Assembly (NCBI RefSeq): GCF_017309185.1
Contig: NZ_JAEKJZ010000001.1
Span: forward strand, 1-64,000
From: Roseibium aggregatum
GTDB taxonomy: Bacteria; Pseudomonadota; Alphaproteobacteria; Rhizobiales; Stappiaceae
Reading direction: 5' to 3'
DNA length: 64,000 nucleotides
The notes under the pieces were generated by a model that was given only the letters and a program-made list of their open reading frames with translations, was not told the origin of the DNA and ran no database searches. Positions 18,620 to 28,698 of this stretch are shown in pieces. The position numbers and the translations under genes are program-made. Positions within the stretch are counted from its first letter, which is position 1, and every line of letters starts with the position of its first letter.

Positions 18620-20296
18620 ATGTCTTTCGGCAAGGGGCTTTCCAGAAAGCCGTCCCAGCCAAAAGGGCGCCAACTGGAAGATGAGGCCTTGAAAGAGGTT
18701 CAGGTTCTTCTGGGCGAAGAGCCGCGTCGCCGCGATTTGCTGATCGAACATCTGCACAAGATCCAGGATGCTTTCGGCTGCCTGGAAGCCAGGCACCTGA
18801 AGGCACTCGCGGAGGAGATGCGCCTGTCGCAGGCGGAAATCTACGAGGTCGCAAGTTTTTATCATCACTTCGACATTGTCCGCGAAGGCGAAGCAAAACC
18901 CGCCCCGGTGACGGTCCGGGTGTGCGACAGCATTGCCTGCGCCTTGAAAGGCGCCGATGAACTCGCCGCGACGCTCAAAGCCGGCCTCGACCCGGCCAAG
19001 GTCCGCGTCCAGAAAGTCGCCTGCATCGGCCGCTGCGCCGGTGCCCCCGCCGTACAGGTCGCGAAACAGGCGGTCGACAATGCCACGGAACTCTCGGTGC
19101 GCGCCGTCTTGTACGAAGGCGGCGGCGCTCCCGTGATCCCGGAATACGTTGCCTTGGAAGCTTACCGGGCCGATGGCGGTTACAGGCTGCTGGAACGGGT
19201 CCGGGCCGGGGAATTCGACGCGGTTGGGGTGGCCGACAAGGCGCTTGAGGCGGGTCTGCGCGGACTGGGCGGAGCCGGATTTCCGACCGGCACCAAGTGG
19301 AAGATCGTACATGATCTGCCAGGCCCGAAATATCTTACCATCAACGGCGATGAAGGCGAGCCGGGCACGTTCAAGGACCGCTTTCACCTGGAACGCGATC
19401 CGCACCGCCTCCTGGAAGGGGCGCTGATCGCGGCGCATGCCATCGAGGCGGAGCGCATCTACCTTTATATGCGCGACGAGTATCCGGCGGTTCTGGAAAT
19501 CCTGAAAACGGAAATCGAGGCCTTGCGCTCCGCCGGGATCATCAACTCCATCGACATCGAACTGCGCCGGGGGGCAGGGGCCTATATCTGCGGCGAGGAG
19601 AGCGCGATGATCGAATCCATCGAAGGCAAGCGCGGCCTGCCGCGTCACCGTCCGCCCTTCATCGCCCAGGTAGGCCTCTTTGGCCGGCCGACGCTCAATC
19701 ACAACGTCGAAACGCTTTACTGGATCCGCGACATTCTGGAAAAGGGACCGGAGTGGTTCGCGTGCCAGGGCCGGCGCAAGTCCAAGGGCTTCAGGTCCTT
19801 CTCGGTGTCCGGCAGGGTGAAGCAACCGGGCGTCAAGCTGGCGCCCGCCGGCATCACCATGAATGAGTTGCTGAACGAGTTCTGCGGCGGCATGGAAGAC
19901 GGGCACCGTTTCAAGGGCTATCTGCCGGGCGGCGCGTCCGGCGGTATCCTGCCGGCATCCCTGGCGGACGAGCCGCTCGATTTCGGCACGCTCGACCAAT
20001 ACGGATGCTTCATCGGCAGCCACGCTATCGTGGTCTTCTCCGACCGGGACGACATGCGCGAGGTCGCGCTCAACCTGATCCGCTTCTTCAAGCATGAAAG
20101 CTGCGGCCAGTGCACACCCTGCCGCTCGGGTACGGAAAAACTCGAGACGATGCTGGCGGACGGTGACTGGAATGAGGACAAGATCGCCGATCTGGAGGCG
20201 GTGATGCGGACGGCTTCCATTTGCGGTCTCGGCCAGGCGGCCAGCAATCCGGTAGCGTCCGTGCTAAGGTTCTTCCCGGAGGAGTTCGAGACATGA
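18620..20296 (+). CDS. NAD-dependent formate dehydrogenase, beta subunit (NuoE-NuoF fusion)
   Basis: The diaphorase part of a cytosolic formate dehydrogenase, passing electrons from the molybdenum subunit to NAD. The 558-residue protein fuses a NuoE-like [2Fe-2S] domain (Cys 102, 107, 135, 139) with a NuoF-like domain. The NuoF part has the NADH/FMN site GLGGAGFPTGTKW, NGDEGEPGTFKDR, GAGAYICGEESAMIES and a [4Fe-4S] motif (SCGQCTPCRSG, then a later Cys). In fdsGBA systems these are two genes; the fusion matches the Methylorubrum FDH1 beta type. GGAGGGACGTCA precedes ATG 18620. It overlaps the alpha-subunit gene in ATGA. Confidence 0.93.
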   Translation: MSFGKGLSRKPSQPKGRQLEDEALKEVQVLLGEEPRRRDLLIEHLHKIQDAFGCLEARHLKALAEEMRLSQAEIYEVASFYHHFDIVREGEAKPAPVTVRVCDSIACALKGADELAATLKAGLDPAKVRVQKVACIGRCAGAPAVQVAKQAVDNATELSVRAVLYEGGGAPVIPEYVALEAYRADGGYRLLERVRAGEFDAVGVADKALEAGLRGLGGAGFPTGTKWKIVHDLPGPKYLTINGDEGEPGTFKDRFHLERDPHRLLEGALIAAHAIEAERIYLYMRDEYPAVLEILKTEIEALRSAGIINSIDIELRRGAGAYICGEESAMIESIEGKRGLPRHRPPFIAQVGLFGRPTLNHNVETLYWIRDILEKGPEWFACQGRRKSKGFRSFSVSGRVKQPGVKLAPAGITMNELLNEFCGGMEDGHRFKGYLPGGASGGILPASLADEPLDFGTLDQYGCFIGSHAIVVFSDRDDMREVALNLIRFFKHESCGQCTPCRSGTEKLETMLADGDWNEDKIADLEAVMRTASICGLGQAASNPVASVLRFFPEEFET

Positions 20297-23061
20297 CCGA
20301 GATCGCATTCTCCCTCGATGGCAAGACGGTCACGGCCCGTGACGGTGAAACCATCTGGCAGGTGGCCAAGCGCGAAGGCGTGGCGATCCCCCATCTCTGC
20401 CACAAGGATGCGCCGGGTTACCGTTCCGACGGCAATTGCCGCGCCTGCATGGTGGACATTGAAGGCGAGCGCACGCTGGCGGCCTCCTGCATCCGCAAGC
20501 CGTCCGAGGGCATGGTCGTCCAGACGGCGACTGAGCGGGCCGCCAAGGCGCGTGAAATGGTGTTCGAACTGCTGGCGGCGGACCAGCCGCCCAGGGACGC
20601 GCATCCCGACCCCGAGAGCGATTTCTGGAAATGGTCCGTGGCCGCCGGGGTGACGGAAAGCCGTTTCGCACCATGCGAAAAGCCGGCGCAGGACATTTCC
20701 CATCCGGCGATCGCCGTCAATCTGGACGCCTGCATCGCCTGCAACCTGTGCGAACGCGCCTGCCGGGAAGTCCAGGTCAACGACGTCATCGGCATGGCCG
20801 GCCGAGGGTCGGAAACGATACCCGTCTTCGATCTCGCCGATCCCATGGGACTGTCCAGCTGCGTGGCCTGTGGCGAATGCGTTGCCGCCTGTCCGACCGG
20901 CGCGCTCATGGAAAAGAGCCTCCTGGACGAAACGGCGACAAAAAGGGCGGTTTATCCGGAAGAGACCGTCGACAGCGTCTGCCCGTTCTGCGGCGTCGGC
21001 TGTCTCACGACGGTGTCGGTCAAGGACGGCAGGATCGTCAAGGTCGACGGACGCGACGGTCCCGCGAACGAAAACCGGCTTTGCGTGAAGGGCCGCTTCG
21101 GTTTCGACTATGTCTCGAGCCCCGAGCGTCTCACCAAACCGCTGATCCGCCGCGACGACGCACCGAAGCGCGGCGACATCGCCATGAGCCGGGGCAATTA
21201 TCTCGACTATTTCCGCGAGGCCACCTGGGACGAGGCGCTGGACCGAGCCGCAGGCGGTCTGAAAGCGGTCTATGAGGCCAAGGGCGGTGCGGGCATCGCC
21301 GGGTTCGGCTCTGCCAAGGGCTCCAACGAAGAGGCCTATCTCTTCCAGAAACTGATCCGTCAGGGCTTTCAAAGCAACAACGTCGACCACTGCACCAGGC
21401 TCTGCCACGCCTCCTCCGTGGCGGCCCTCATGGAAGGGATCGGTTCCGGAGCGGTGACCGCACCTTTCAATGCGGCGGAAGACGCAGACTGCATGATCGT
21501 CATCGGCGCGCGGCCCGAACAGAACCACCCGGTGGCGGCGACCTATCTCAAGCAGGCGGCCAAGAACGGCACCAAGCTGATCGTGATGGATCCGCGCGGC
21601 CAGGGCCTGATGCGCTTTGCCGACTACGGCCTGATCTTCAAGCCGGGCACGGATGTCGCCATGCTCAACGCGATCCTCAATGTGATCATCTCGGAGGAGC
21701 TTTACGACAGCCAGTATATCGCCGCCCATGTCGACGGCTTCGAGGCGCTGAAGGAAAAGATCCGGGACTTCACGCCCGAGGCGATGGAGCCGGTCTGCGG
21801 CATTGACGCGAACACCCTGCGCGAGGTCGCGCGGCTGTACGCGACCAGCCAGAAGTCGATCATCTTCTGGGGCATGGGCGTCTCGCAACACGTTCACGGC
21901 ACCGACAATGTCCGCTGCCTGATCGCCATGGCGCTGACCACGGGCCAGATCGGCCGTCCGGGAACCGGGCTTCACCCCTTGCGCGGCCAGAACAATGTCC
22001 AGGGCGCTTCGGACGCGGGGTTGATCCCGATGGTCTACCCGGACTACCGCTCCGTCGAAAACCCGGACATCCGTGCCGAATTCGAGGACGCCTGGGGCCG
22101 GACGCTCGATCCTGTGCGCGGCCTGACGGTGGTCGAGATCATGGACGACATTCTCGCCGGCGGCGTCGAGGCCATGTATGTCCAGGGCGAAAACCCGGCC
22201 ATGTCCGATCCGGACCAGACCCACGCCCGCAAGGCGCTTTCAAGCCTGAAACATCTGGTCGTTCAGGACATTTTCCTGACCGAAACCGCCTGGCACGCGG
22301 ATGTGATCCTGCCGGCCTCCGCGCATGCGGAAAAGCTCGGCACCTTTACCAATACCAACCGCCAGGTCCAGATCGGCCGACCCTGCGTCCCGATGCCGGG
22401 CGAGGCGCGGGCCGACTGGGAGTTGCTGATTGAAATGGCGAACCGCCTCGGCCTCAACTGGTCCTACGAAGGGGTGCCGGAGATCTACGCGGAAATGTGC
22501 TCCCACATGGCGTCCTTCGACAACATCACCTGGGAGCGGCTGGAGCGAGAGGGCACGGTCACCTACCCCTCGGACGCTCCGGACAAGCCGGGCAACGAGA
22601 TCCTGTTCGGCCAGTCCTTCCCGACCGCCGATGGCCGGGGCCGGATCGTGCCGACGGATCTGGTGCCGCCCGACGAAGTGCCGGACACCGACTTCCCGCT
22701 GGTGCTGACCACCGGACGCATGCTGGAACATTGGCACACGGGCGCCATGACCCGGCGGGCAACCGTGCTCGACGCGATCGAGCCGGAACCGGTCGTGTCC
22801 ATGAACCCGCGCGATATCAAGCTTGGCGGTCTGGAAATCGGCCAGAAGGTCAGGGTGGAAACAAGGCGCGGCGCGATCACGCTGACCCTGCGCGCCGACC
22901 GCGACGTCTCCACGGGCATGCTGTTCATCCCGTTCTGTTTCTATGAGGCCCCGGCCAACTTCCTGACCAACCCGCAGCTCGATCCCTTCGGCAAGATCCC
23001 GGAGTTCAAGTTCTGCGCGGCCCGCATCGCACCGGCCGCGGAGGTGCAGGCGGCGGAGTAG
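20293..23061 (+). CDS. NAD-dependent formate dehydrogenase, alpha subunit (molybdopterin)
   Basis: The catalytic subunit that oxidises formate to CO2 at a bis-MGD Mo or W centre. It has 922 residues. Domains in order: N-terminal [2Fe-2S] ferredoxin (HLCHKD...GNCRAC); NuoG-type His-Cys segment; two [4Fe-4S] ferredoxin motifs (CIACNLCERAC and CVACGECVAACPTG); a further cluster CPFCGVGC; then the molybdopterin oxidoreductase domains. The metal ligand is probably Cys 371 in HCTRLCHASS, so it is a Cys, not a Sec, enzyme. No fdhD, fdsC or fdsD chaperone gene is adjacent; they must lie elsewhere. Confidence 0.94.
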   Translation: MTEIAFSLDGKTVTARDGETIWQVAKREGVAIPHLCHKDAPGYRSDGNCRACMVDIEGERTLAASCIRKPSEGMVVQTATERAAKAREMVFELLAADQPPRDAHPDPESDFWKWSVAAGVTESRFAPCEKPAQDISHPAIAVNLDACIACNLCERACREVQVNDVIGMAGRGSETIPVFDLADPMGLSSCVACGECVAACPTGALMEKSLLDETATKRAVYPEETVDSVCPFCGVGCLTTVSVKDGRIVKVDGRDGPANENRLCVKGRFGFDYVSSPERLTKPLIRRDDAPKRGDIAMSRGNYLDYFREATWDEALDRAAGGLKAVYEAKGGAGIAGFGSAKGSNEEAYLFQKLIRQGFQSNNVDHCTRLCHASSVAALMEGIGSGAVTAPFNAAEDADCMIVIGARPEQNHPVAATYLKQAAKNGTKLIVMDPRGQGLMRFADYGLIFKPGTDVAMLNAILNVIISEELYDSQYIAAHVDGFEALKEKIRDFTPEAMEPVCGIDANTLREVARLYATSQKSIIFWGMGVSQHVHGTDNVRCLIAMALTTGQIGRPGTGLHPLRGQNNVQGASDAGLIPMVYPDYRSVENPDIRAEFEDAWGRTLDPVRGLTVVEIMDDILAGGVEAMYVQGENPAMSDPDQTHARKALSSLKHLVVQDIFLTETAWHADVILPASAHAEKLGTFTNTNRQVQIGRPCVPMPGEARADWELLIEMANRLGLNWSYEGVPEIYAEMCSHMASFDNITWERLEREGTVTYPSDAPDKPGNEILFGQSFPTADGRGRIVPTDLVPPDEVPDTDFPLVLTTGRMLEHWHTGAMTRRATVLDAIEPEPVVSMNPRDIKLGGLEIGQKVRVETRRGAITLTLRADRDVSTGMLFIPFCFYEAPANFLTNPQLDPFGKIPEFKFCAARIAPAAEVQAAE

Positions 23062-23123
23062 GGCAGGGCCGGCGTCCACGAACCGGGTCAGCAAATGGAC
23101 TGCGGACTGGAGGCTTTCCCTGG

Positions 23124-23276
23124 CCCCCTTCTCCCCCCTTGAGGGGGAGATGTCAGCTTTGGCTGACAGAGGGGGGGAACCAGCCGTTCGACTCCATTCA
23201 GCTTTTCATATTGCCGCACAGCCGCGCCCCCCTCTGTCCGTTTCACGGACATCTCCCCCGCAAGGGTGGAGAGGGG
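23124..23276. repeat. Inverted-repeat element after formate dehydrogenase
   Basis: Two arms of about 50 bases (23124-23177 and 23227-23276) are inverted copies at roughly 80% identity around a 49-base loop. Each arm contains its own small hairpins (GGGGGAGATGTC...GACAGAGGGG). The element resembles palindromic repeats scattered between genes in rhizobial relatives. It lies between two convergent genes and could also end transcription from both. Confidence 0.75.
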
Positions 23277-23316
23277 TGCAAGCGGCAAGGCCAGGAGGTG
23301 TCCAACCTCGAAACGA

Positions 23317-25476
23317 TCACTCCGCCGCCACATTCACATTCAGCATGTTCGGAAGGGCTTGCGGGGCCGTGGCCAGGCTGCCGAGGATGTTGGTGAGCGG
23401 TACCGGATTGGCCGGGGTCAGCGTCACCCTGAGTCCGTTCGGGTTGTTGAGGAATTTCGTGGCTGCCTCGCTGACCATGGCCGTGAAGGCCTGGTTCTTG
23501 AGCTGGCCGCTTGCCGCGACAGCCTGGGCGACGAGCGCGGAGCGCAGCGTCTCTTCCGGAACCCCCTGCAGATAGGCCATGTGCGGCAGGCCCTTGGCGA
23601 CCAGGCCGGCGTCCTTGAAGGTAACAGTGGCCTCGACGAACTGGGCCATGATCGCCGCCAGTTGCCCCTGGCCCTGCGGATCCTCGAAGAGGGCCTTGGG
23701 CACATTGGCGAAGCGGGCGGAGGCTTCGGCGCGCCCGAGCCCTTCGATATCCACCATCAGGCGCTCCAGGCGCAGGTCCAGGGTGGCTTCGTCCCAGGTA
23801 AGGCGGGTCTCGTCGGACCAGACGACCGTATCCAGCCCAAGGGCCTCGAACAGGGTCCTGAGTTCCAGGTCCTTGATCGTCTTGACCGGAACGCGGATGC
23901 CGTCGTTTCGCGCATAGAGACTGGTCGGAATGGGCGGGACAGTGGTGGAAACGCTGAATTCCGCCTTGCCGATCTCGGTGGTTCCGGTGTCGGGAAGGTT
24001 GACCTCCAGTCCCTCGATTTCATAGCCGAAGGAGCGCGGCACGAAGGCCTTCACGATCTCCATCGGGTGGTCTTTGGCATAGTCCTTGTCCGCGACCATC
24101 TCGCCGATGACGGTTTTCATCGGTGCGAACTCGGCGAAGCTGATATCGTTGATCGAAGCCCACTCGAGCGTGGCGAACCCGCCGCCCGGAAGGTCCGGCG
24201 CGTTCAGGCCGACAAGCAGCATTTCGCCGATCCCCTCGGAGCTGACATTCGTCATCGCCATTTCCTCGATGGCGACATCAACGTCCTTTTGCGAATCGGG
24301 CGTGGGAATATTCAAGGTGAACCCGCTCACCCGGGCATCCGCCAGTCCGAAGGAGCGGTATACCTGAAATGCCCCCAGGATAAGCTCGTCCGGCGCGATC
24401 GTCTTCTTGCTGAGCAGAGCGTCGAAGAGGGCCAGGAGATCGTTCTCCCGCTTGGTGACCGTGACATCGGCCATGGACACCTTTTCCACGGACATGTTGA
24501 CCGACAGGCCGTTGCCCAACTCTTGCTTGTTTTCGTAATCGACCGTCGAACCGGATTCGATCAGTGTCATTTTCTCGCCGGTTTCCGGTATCGACGGATC
24601 GAAGAGGCTGAGAACGGCGTTGAAATCCATGTTCTGGTAGATGGTCTTGCCCTGGGACGTGATCTGGTTGAGCATCTCGCCGGACTGCAGGTCCCGCGTC
24701 CGCATACTCTGGGTCACCTGGTCGACGGAATATTCGCCCACCCGTCCTTCGACCACATCGGAAATTCGATACCCGTCCATTTGCATGGTTCCGGATACGG
24801 CCGGAGTGTCTCGGCCTTCCTCATAAGCCTCGAAGGTCATCCCGATATTGTCGGCCTTCGCCAGAGTGTAAGAGGCCAGCAGGCTGGATTTGACAAAAGG
24901 GAGCCAGCGGCTGACCGGCCGCTCCGGGTCCTCTGCGGGCATCGCCGGGATCGTGAAATCGTAGTTGTCGATTTCGGTCCCCGCCAGACGGCCTTTTACA
25001 TCGATCCGGCCTTCGCCTTCGACCGAGCCGGAAAGCCTGAAATTCGTGTCGTCGGAATAAACGATCTTGTCCGCGGAAAAGGAGTTGGCGTCACGGCTCA
25101 GTCCGGCGAAAGTGAGTGTGCCGGCGGTGAACGAAACCGACCAGGTGAGCCGGGACGGCTTGGCAGGGGAGCTCCCGGAACCGTCGGCGGCTTCCCCCGG
25201 TTCTTTCATCGCGATTCCGGTGATGGAGCCTCCCAGCGATATGGTGCTGTTCGTAACCGTCAGCGTGTTGCTCGCGGCGTCGTAGTTCACCGCACCGTTT
25301 TCGACGGTCAGACCGAGGCTCTTTAGGGCGTCGACATAGGCGTTGAAGGCGGCCAGGCCGGTGTCCTGGGCAAACGCGGGGCTGGAGATGAGGACCAGCG
25401 CCACGCCGAAACTGACAACGCGGGAGCGCGATGCGGTCTTGTGCCGGAGATGGGAAGAGACGGACGGAAAAAACAA
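23317..25476 (-). CDS. Large exported protein of unknown function
   Basis: A 719-residue protein I do not recognise. A TTG start at 25476 is chosen because GGAG lies eight bases ahead and the result is a clean signal peptide (SRVVSFGVALVLISSPAFAQ). ATG 25584 would put 36 odd residues in front. The mature part has repeated patterns of hydrophobic strands with aromatic residues (AVNYDAASNTLTVTNSTISL, then TLTFAGLSRDANSFSADKIV) and alternating helical stretches. That suggests beta-rich repeats, perhaps a periplasmic or AsmA-like fold (inference only). No transmembrane span appears after the signal. Convergent with formate dehydrogenase, it stands alone. Confidence 0.72.
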   Translation of the reverse strand: MFFPSVSSHLRHKTASRSRVVSFGVALVLISSPAFAQDTGLAAFNAYVDALKSLGLTVENGAVNYDAASNTLTVTNSTISLGGSITGIAMKEPGEAADGSGSSPAKPSRLTWSVSFTAGTLTFAGLSRDANSFSADKIVYSDDTNFRLSGSVEGEGRIDVKGRLAGTEIDNYDFTIPAMPAEDPERPVSRWLPFVKSSLLASYTLAKADNIGMTFEAYEEGRDTPAVSGTMQMDGYRISDVVEGRVGEYSVDQVTQSMRTRDLQSGEMLNQITSQGKTIYQNMDFNAVLSLFDPSIPETGEKMTLIESGSTVDYENKQELGNGLSVNMSVEKVSMADVTVTKRENDLLALFDALLSKKTIAPDELILGAFQVYRSFGLADARVSGFTLNIPTPDSQKDVDVAIEEMAMTNVSSEGIGEMLLVGLNAPDLPGGGFATLEWASINDISFAEFAPMKTVIGEMVADKDYAKDHPMEIVKAFVPRSFGYEIEGLEVNLPDTGTTEIGKAEFSVSTTVPPIPTSLYARNDGIRVPVKTIKDLELRTLFEALGLDTVVWSDETRLTWDEATLDLRLERLMVDIEGLGRAEASARFANVPKALFEDPQGQGQLAAIMAQFVEATVTFKDAGLVAKGLPHMAYLQGVPEETLRSALVAQAVAASGQLKNQAFTAMVSEAATKFLNNPNGLRVTLTPANPVPLTNILGSLATAPQALPNMLNVNVAAE

Positions 25477-25596
25477 TATCTTGGCTCCAGATCGAAGAAC
25501 CGGGCCTGGTCTGACGGTGTCAGCAGGACCCCGGTACAGGGGGAGGATGAGTCTCAACTTCAAGGAACTATGGGACAATCTCATGACCGGGTCGAA

Positions 25597-26754
25597 TCAA
25601 TTGCCCGCGTGCCCTGACAGCTCCCGCAGCCATTCGCCCCGGACGCTTTCGTCCGTCTCGGCTGCGAGCGCGGTGCTTTTCAGGTCTGCGACCGTGTTCC
25701 TGGGCGCAAGCCGGCGCAGCGCCCAGACCGCGGCGCCCCGGACGGTCGGATCGGGATCGACGAGAAGTGTCCGGACTTTCTCCAGCAGTCCGGTCTCCCC
25801 GGAATTGCCCGCGGCGATCAGCACGTTGCGCAGGAACCGGTTACGTCCGATCCGCTTGACCGGCGACCCGGAAAAAAGCTTCCGAAAGGAAGCGTCGTCC
25901 AGATCCAGAAGCTCCGACAGCTTCGGCGCGATCAGATCCGCGCGGGCGATCAGCTTGGCTTCCCTTGCAGCCTCTGCGAATTTGTTCCACGGACAGGCAG
26001 CGAGGCAGTCGTCGCAGCCGTAGATCCGGTTGCCCATGGGCTCCCGGAATTCTTCCGGAATCGGGCCGGGATGTTCGATGGTCAGATAGGAGATGCATCT
26101 GCGGGCATCCAGTTGATAAGGGGCGGGGAAGGCGTCTGTCGGGCAACTGTCGAGACAGGCCCGGCACGAACCGCAATGATCGCGTTCGGCAGCGCTTTCA
26201 GACAGCTCAAGCGTGGTGAAGATCGAACCGAGAAAAAACCAGGAGCCGAGCTCGCGCGACACCAGATTGGTGTGTTTGCCCTGCCAGCCGAGCCCGGCCG
26301 CCTGGGCGAGCGGCTTTTCCATGACCGGCGCCGTATCGACAAAGACCTTGACGTCGCCTCCGGCCCGGGAGACCAGAAAACTTGCCAGCTCTTTCAGTCG
26401 TCCCTTGATGACGTCGTGATAGTCGCGGTGGCGGGCATAGATGGAAATGCCACCGGTCGTCTTGTCGGCGAGATGGGCGAGCGGCTGCTCTTCCGGCGCG
26501 TCGCCCGGACCGTAATTCATCGCCAGCATGATCACGGAGCGGACCTCCGGCCACAGCGCCGACGGCGCGGCGCGGCGATCCGCCGTCTCGGCCATCCAGC
26601 CCATGGTGCCGTGATAGCCCTTGTCCAGGAACGCGCGCAGGCGGCCGGCGACATCCGGCAGAGAACTCACCGGCGCGATTTTCAGATCGTCGAAGCCAAG
26701 CTTGTCCGCCTTGTGCTTAAAGGCAGTCAGGAGCTTTGCGGTCTTTTTGTCCAA
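25597..26754 (-). CDS. queG: Epoxyqueuosine reductase
   Basis: A cobalamin-dependent iron-sulfur enzyme catalysing the last step of queuosine formation in tRNA. From TTG 26754 it has 385 residues. It carries the DUF1730 part ([31 protein letters not shown] area), two 4Fe-4S motifs ([16 protein letters not shown] and [13 protein letters not shown]) and a C-terminal HEAT-like tail. The start is inferred from where the family begins; a longer frame to 26946 runs into the GST gene. The GST gene lies 19 bases upstream on the same strand. Confidence 0.94.
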   Translation of the reverse strand: MDKKTAKLLTAFKHKADKLGFDDLKIAPVSSLPDVAGRLRAFLDKGYHGTMGWMAETADRRAAPSALWPEVRSVIMLAMNYGPGDAPEEQPLAHLADKTTGGISIYARHRDYHDVIKGRLKELASFLVSRAGGDVKVFVDTAPVMEKPLAQAAGLGWQGKHTNLVSRELGSWFFLGSIFTTLELSESAAERDHCGSCRACLDSCPTDAFPAPYQLDARRCISYLTIEHPGPIPEEFREPMGNRIYGCDDCLAACPWNKFAEAAREAKLIARADLIAPKLSELLDLDDASFRKLFSGSPVKRIGRNRFLRNVLIAAGNSGETGLLEKVRTLLVDPDPTVRGAAVWALRRLAPRNTVADLKSTALAAETDESVRGEWLRELSGHAGN

Positions 26755-26773
26755 GACGGTCGCTCTGGCGCTT

Positions 26774-27466
26774 TTAAAAATCGAGGTCCGCGTAGCTCGG
26801 CGCCGGTGGCATGCCGAGAACCTTTTCGCCCAGAAGCGGACGCATGCTGGGCCGGGACTTGACCCGCGCGTACCAGTTCTTGATGTCGTCCTCGTCCTTC
26901 CAGACCACTTCCCCCAGATAATCGGCGCAGGACAGGCCTGCGGCAAGGGCGAAATCGGCGAAGGTCAGACGGTCGCCCGCCAGCCAGCGGCGGGAGGCGA
27001 CAAGATAGCCGAAATATTTCAGATGATGATGGATGTTAGCGCGCGCCACCCTGAGCGCGGCGGAATCCGGTTCGCCGCCTCCGGCCGACTTCGGCATGAT
27101 CTGTTTGTAGATGCGTTCCCGTACCAGGTGCCCGACCACTTCCTGATCGAATTTGATCAGCGCCCACTCCACCAGCCGGCGCGTTTCGGCTCTTGCTTCC
27201 GGGTGGTCCGGCATCAGCCGCCGGTCGGCGACCGCATAGCCCCGGGTCTCGTCGAGATATTCCATGATCGGCCCCGGACCGCAGATCGCCGGGCCCTCGT
27301 TTTCCACCATCACCGGAACCGTTCCGGCGGCGTTCAGCATCAAAAGCCGCTGCGGCCGCTCCCACGGGTTTACATGCTGTTCCTCGAAGGCAGCGCTGTA
27401 TTCGCTCAGAATCAGCCTGACGAATCTGGACGATGGCGAGAACGGATGGTGATAAAGCGTCAGCAT
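26774..27466 (-). CDS. Glutathione S-transferase family protein
   Basis: A 230-residue GST-like protein. The N-terminal thioredoxin fold ([22 protein letters not shown]) has a Ser-Pro-Ser in place of the typical catalytic Ser/Cys region. [27 protein letters not shown] gives the cis-Pro and glutathione-binding segment. The C-terminal helical domain includes [19 protein letters not shown]. Many GST paralogues sit beside queG and uppP in relatives, but the substrate is unknown. It is probably co-transcribed with queG. Confidence 0.9.
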   Translation of the reverse strand: MLTLYHHPFSPSSRFVRLILSEYSAAFEEQHVNPWERPQRLLMLNAAGTVPVMVENEGPAICGPGPIMEYLDETRGYAVADRRLMPDHPEARAETRRLVEWALIKFDQEVVGHLVRERIYKQIMPKSAGGGEPDSAALRVARANIHHHLKYFGYLVASRRWLAGDRLTFADFALAAGLSCADYLGEVVWKDEDDIKNWYARVKSRPSMRPLLGEKVLGMPPAPSYADLDF

Positions 27467-27675
27467 GAAAGGGTTTAGAGCCTGAACTGTGGCAACACTA
27501 GGTCGAAGCGCGGCTTTGGTGAACGCGTTCCGCCTTAGTTTGCCTCACATATGGTTATCAAGGGTTTGACGGGAGACGCTTCCTCCGGCAAGAAACGCCG
27601 GCGGGCGTCTTGGCCCGAGTCGCAAATGATTTTTTTCGGGCTGGTTTTCATCAAGCCGTTTGGAGACGGGACATA

Positions 27676-28482
27676 ATGGACGGTCAAACGATTGTAAACG
27701 CGCTGATCCTCGGCATCGTCGAAGGCCTGACCGAGTTCATACCGGTGTCCTCGACCGGTCACATCCTGCTTTTAGGCCATTTTCTGGGCTTCGAAAGCAC
27801 CGGCAAGACCTTCGAGGTCCTGATCCAGCTCGGCGCCATCCTGGCGATCCTGTCGGTTTATTTCGGCCGCCTGTGGTCGCTGATGCTTTCGCTGCCGTCC
27901 GATCCGACCAGCCGCCGGTTCGTCGCCGGCATCCTGATCGCCTTCCTGCCTGCCGCCGTGATCGGAGTTCTCCTGCATGGTTTCATCAAGGAGGTTCTGT
28001 TTGAATCGCCGGCGCTGATCTGCACGACTCTTCTTCTCGGAGGTATCGTGCTTTTGTGGATCGACCGCCTGCCGCTCCAGCCGCGCTACACCAATGTCAT
28101 GGATTATCCGCTGTCGCTCTGCCTGAAGATCGGCTTCTGTCAGTGTCTGGCGATGGTCCCGGGCGTTTCCCGCTCGGGCGCGACGATCGCCGGCGCGCTC
28201 CTCATGGGAACGGACAAGCGTTCGGCGGCGGAGTTCTCGTTTTTCCTCGCCATGCCGACCATGGCGGGCGCCTTTGCCTATGACCTCTACAAGAACCGCG
28301 ACGTGCTTTCGATGGACGATGCCATGATCATCACCATCGGCTTCGTCGCCTCCTTCATCGCGGGTGTCTTCGTGGTCAAGGGGCTTCTGGACTTCGTCTC
28401 CCGCCACGGCTTCGCGCCCTTCGCCTGGTGGCGGATCTTCGTCGGCCTCGCCGGCTTCGCGGGTCTCTACTTCCTGGGGTGA
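27676..28482 (+). CDS. uppP: Undecaprenyl-diphosphate phosphatase
   Basis: A membrane enzyme that recycles the lipid carrier for cell-wall and surface-glycan synthesis and gives bacitracin resistance (BacA). The 268-residue protein starts at ATG 27676. It has the two catalytic segments [15 protein letters not shown] near the N-terminus and [14 protein letters not shown] in the second half. Several hydrophobic segments lie between. A start at 27610 is not needed. Confidence 0.96.
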   Translation: MDGQTIVNALILGIVEGLTEFIPVSSTGHILLLGHFLGFESTGKTFEVLIQLGAILAILSVYFGRLWSLMLSLPSDPTSRRFVAGILIAFLPAAVIGVLLHGFIKEVLFESPALICTTLLLGGIVLLWIDRLPLQPRYTNVMDYPLSLCLKIGFCQCLAMVPGVSRSGATIAGALLMGTDKRSAAEFSFFLAMPTMAGAFAYDLYKNRDVLSMDDAMIITIGFVASFIAGVFVVKGLLDFVSRHGFAPFAWWRIFVGLAGFAGLYFLG

Positions 28483-28530
28483 TGCTGTCCGACAGATCTG
28501 TTTCGGAAGACTGGTTCACACTGGCGGTCT

Positions 28531-28633
28531 TGCCGGACTTGATCCGGCAATCCATGGCGAGACGATGCAACACGCCGAAACGGTCGGCTTGCACAAGAAA
28601 CGCTATGGATCCCATGGTCGAGCCATGGGATGA
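28531..28633. repeat. Intergenic palindromic element after uppP
   Basis: Two perfect seven-base-pair hairpins, TGCCGGA-CTTGA-TCCGGCA at 28531-28549 and CCCATGG-TCGAG-CCATGGG at 28611-28629. The flanking words AATCCATGG and CTATGGATC are inverted copies. The layout suggests a miniature repeat element. It lies between convergent genes. Confidence 0.55.
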
Positions 28634-28698
28634 TCGGGGAGGCGGGAGCAAGCGGCAGGGCCCGTTACGGGCGCGAGGTTTTTTGCCGCGTTTTCCCC

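Noticed and set aside
19918..22224. 768-codon antisense frame opposite the formate dehydrogenase genes
   Set aside because: A GC-rich shadow of the real gene; no domain and no start signal.
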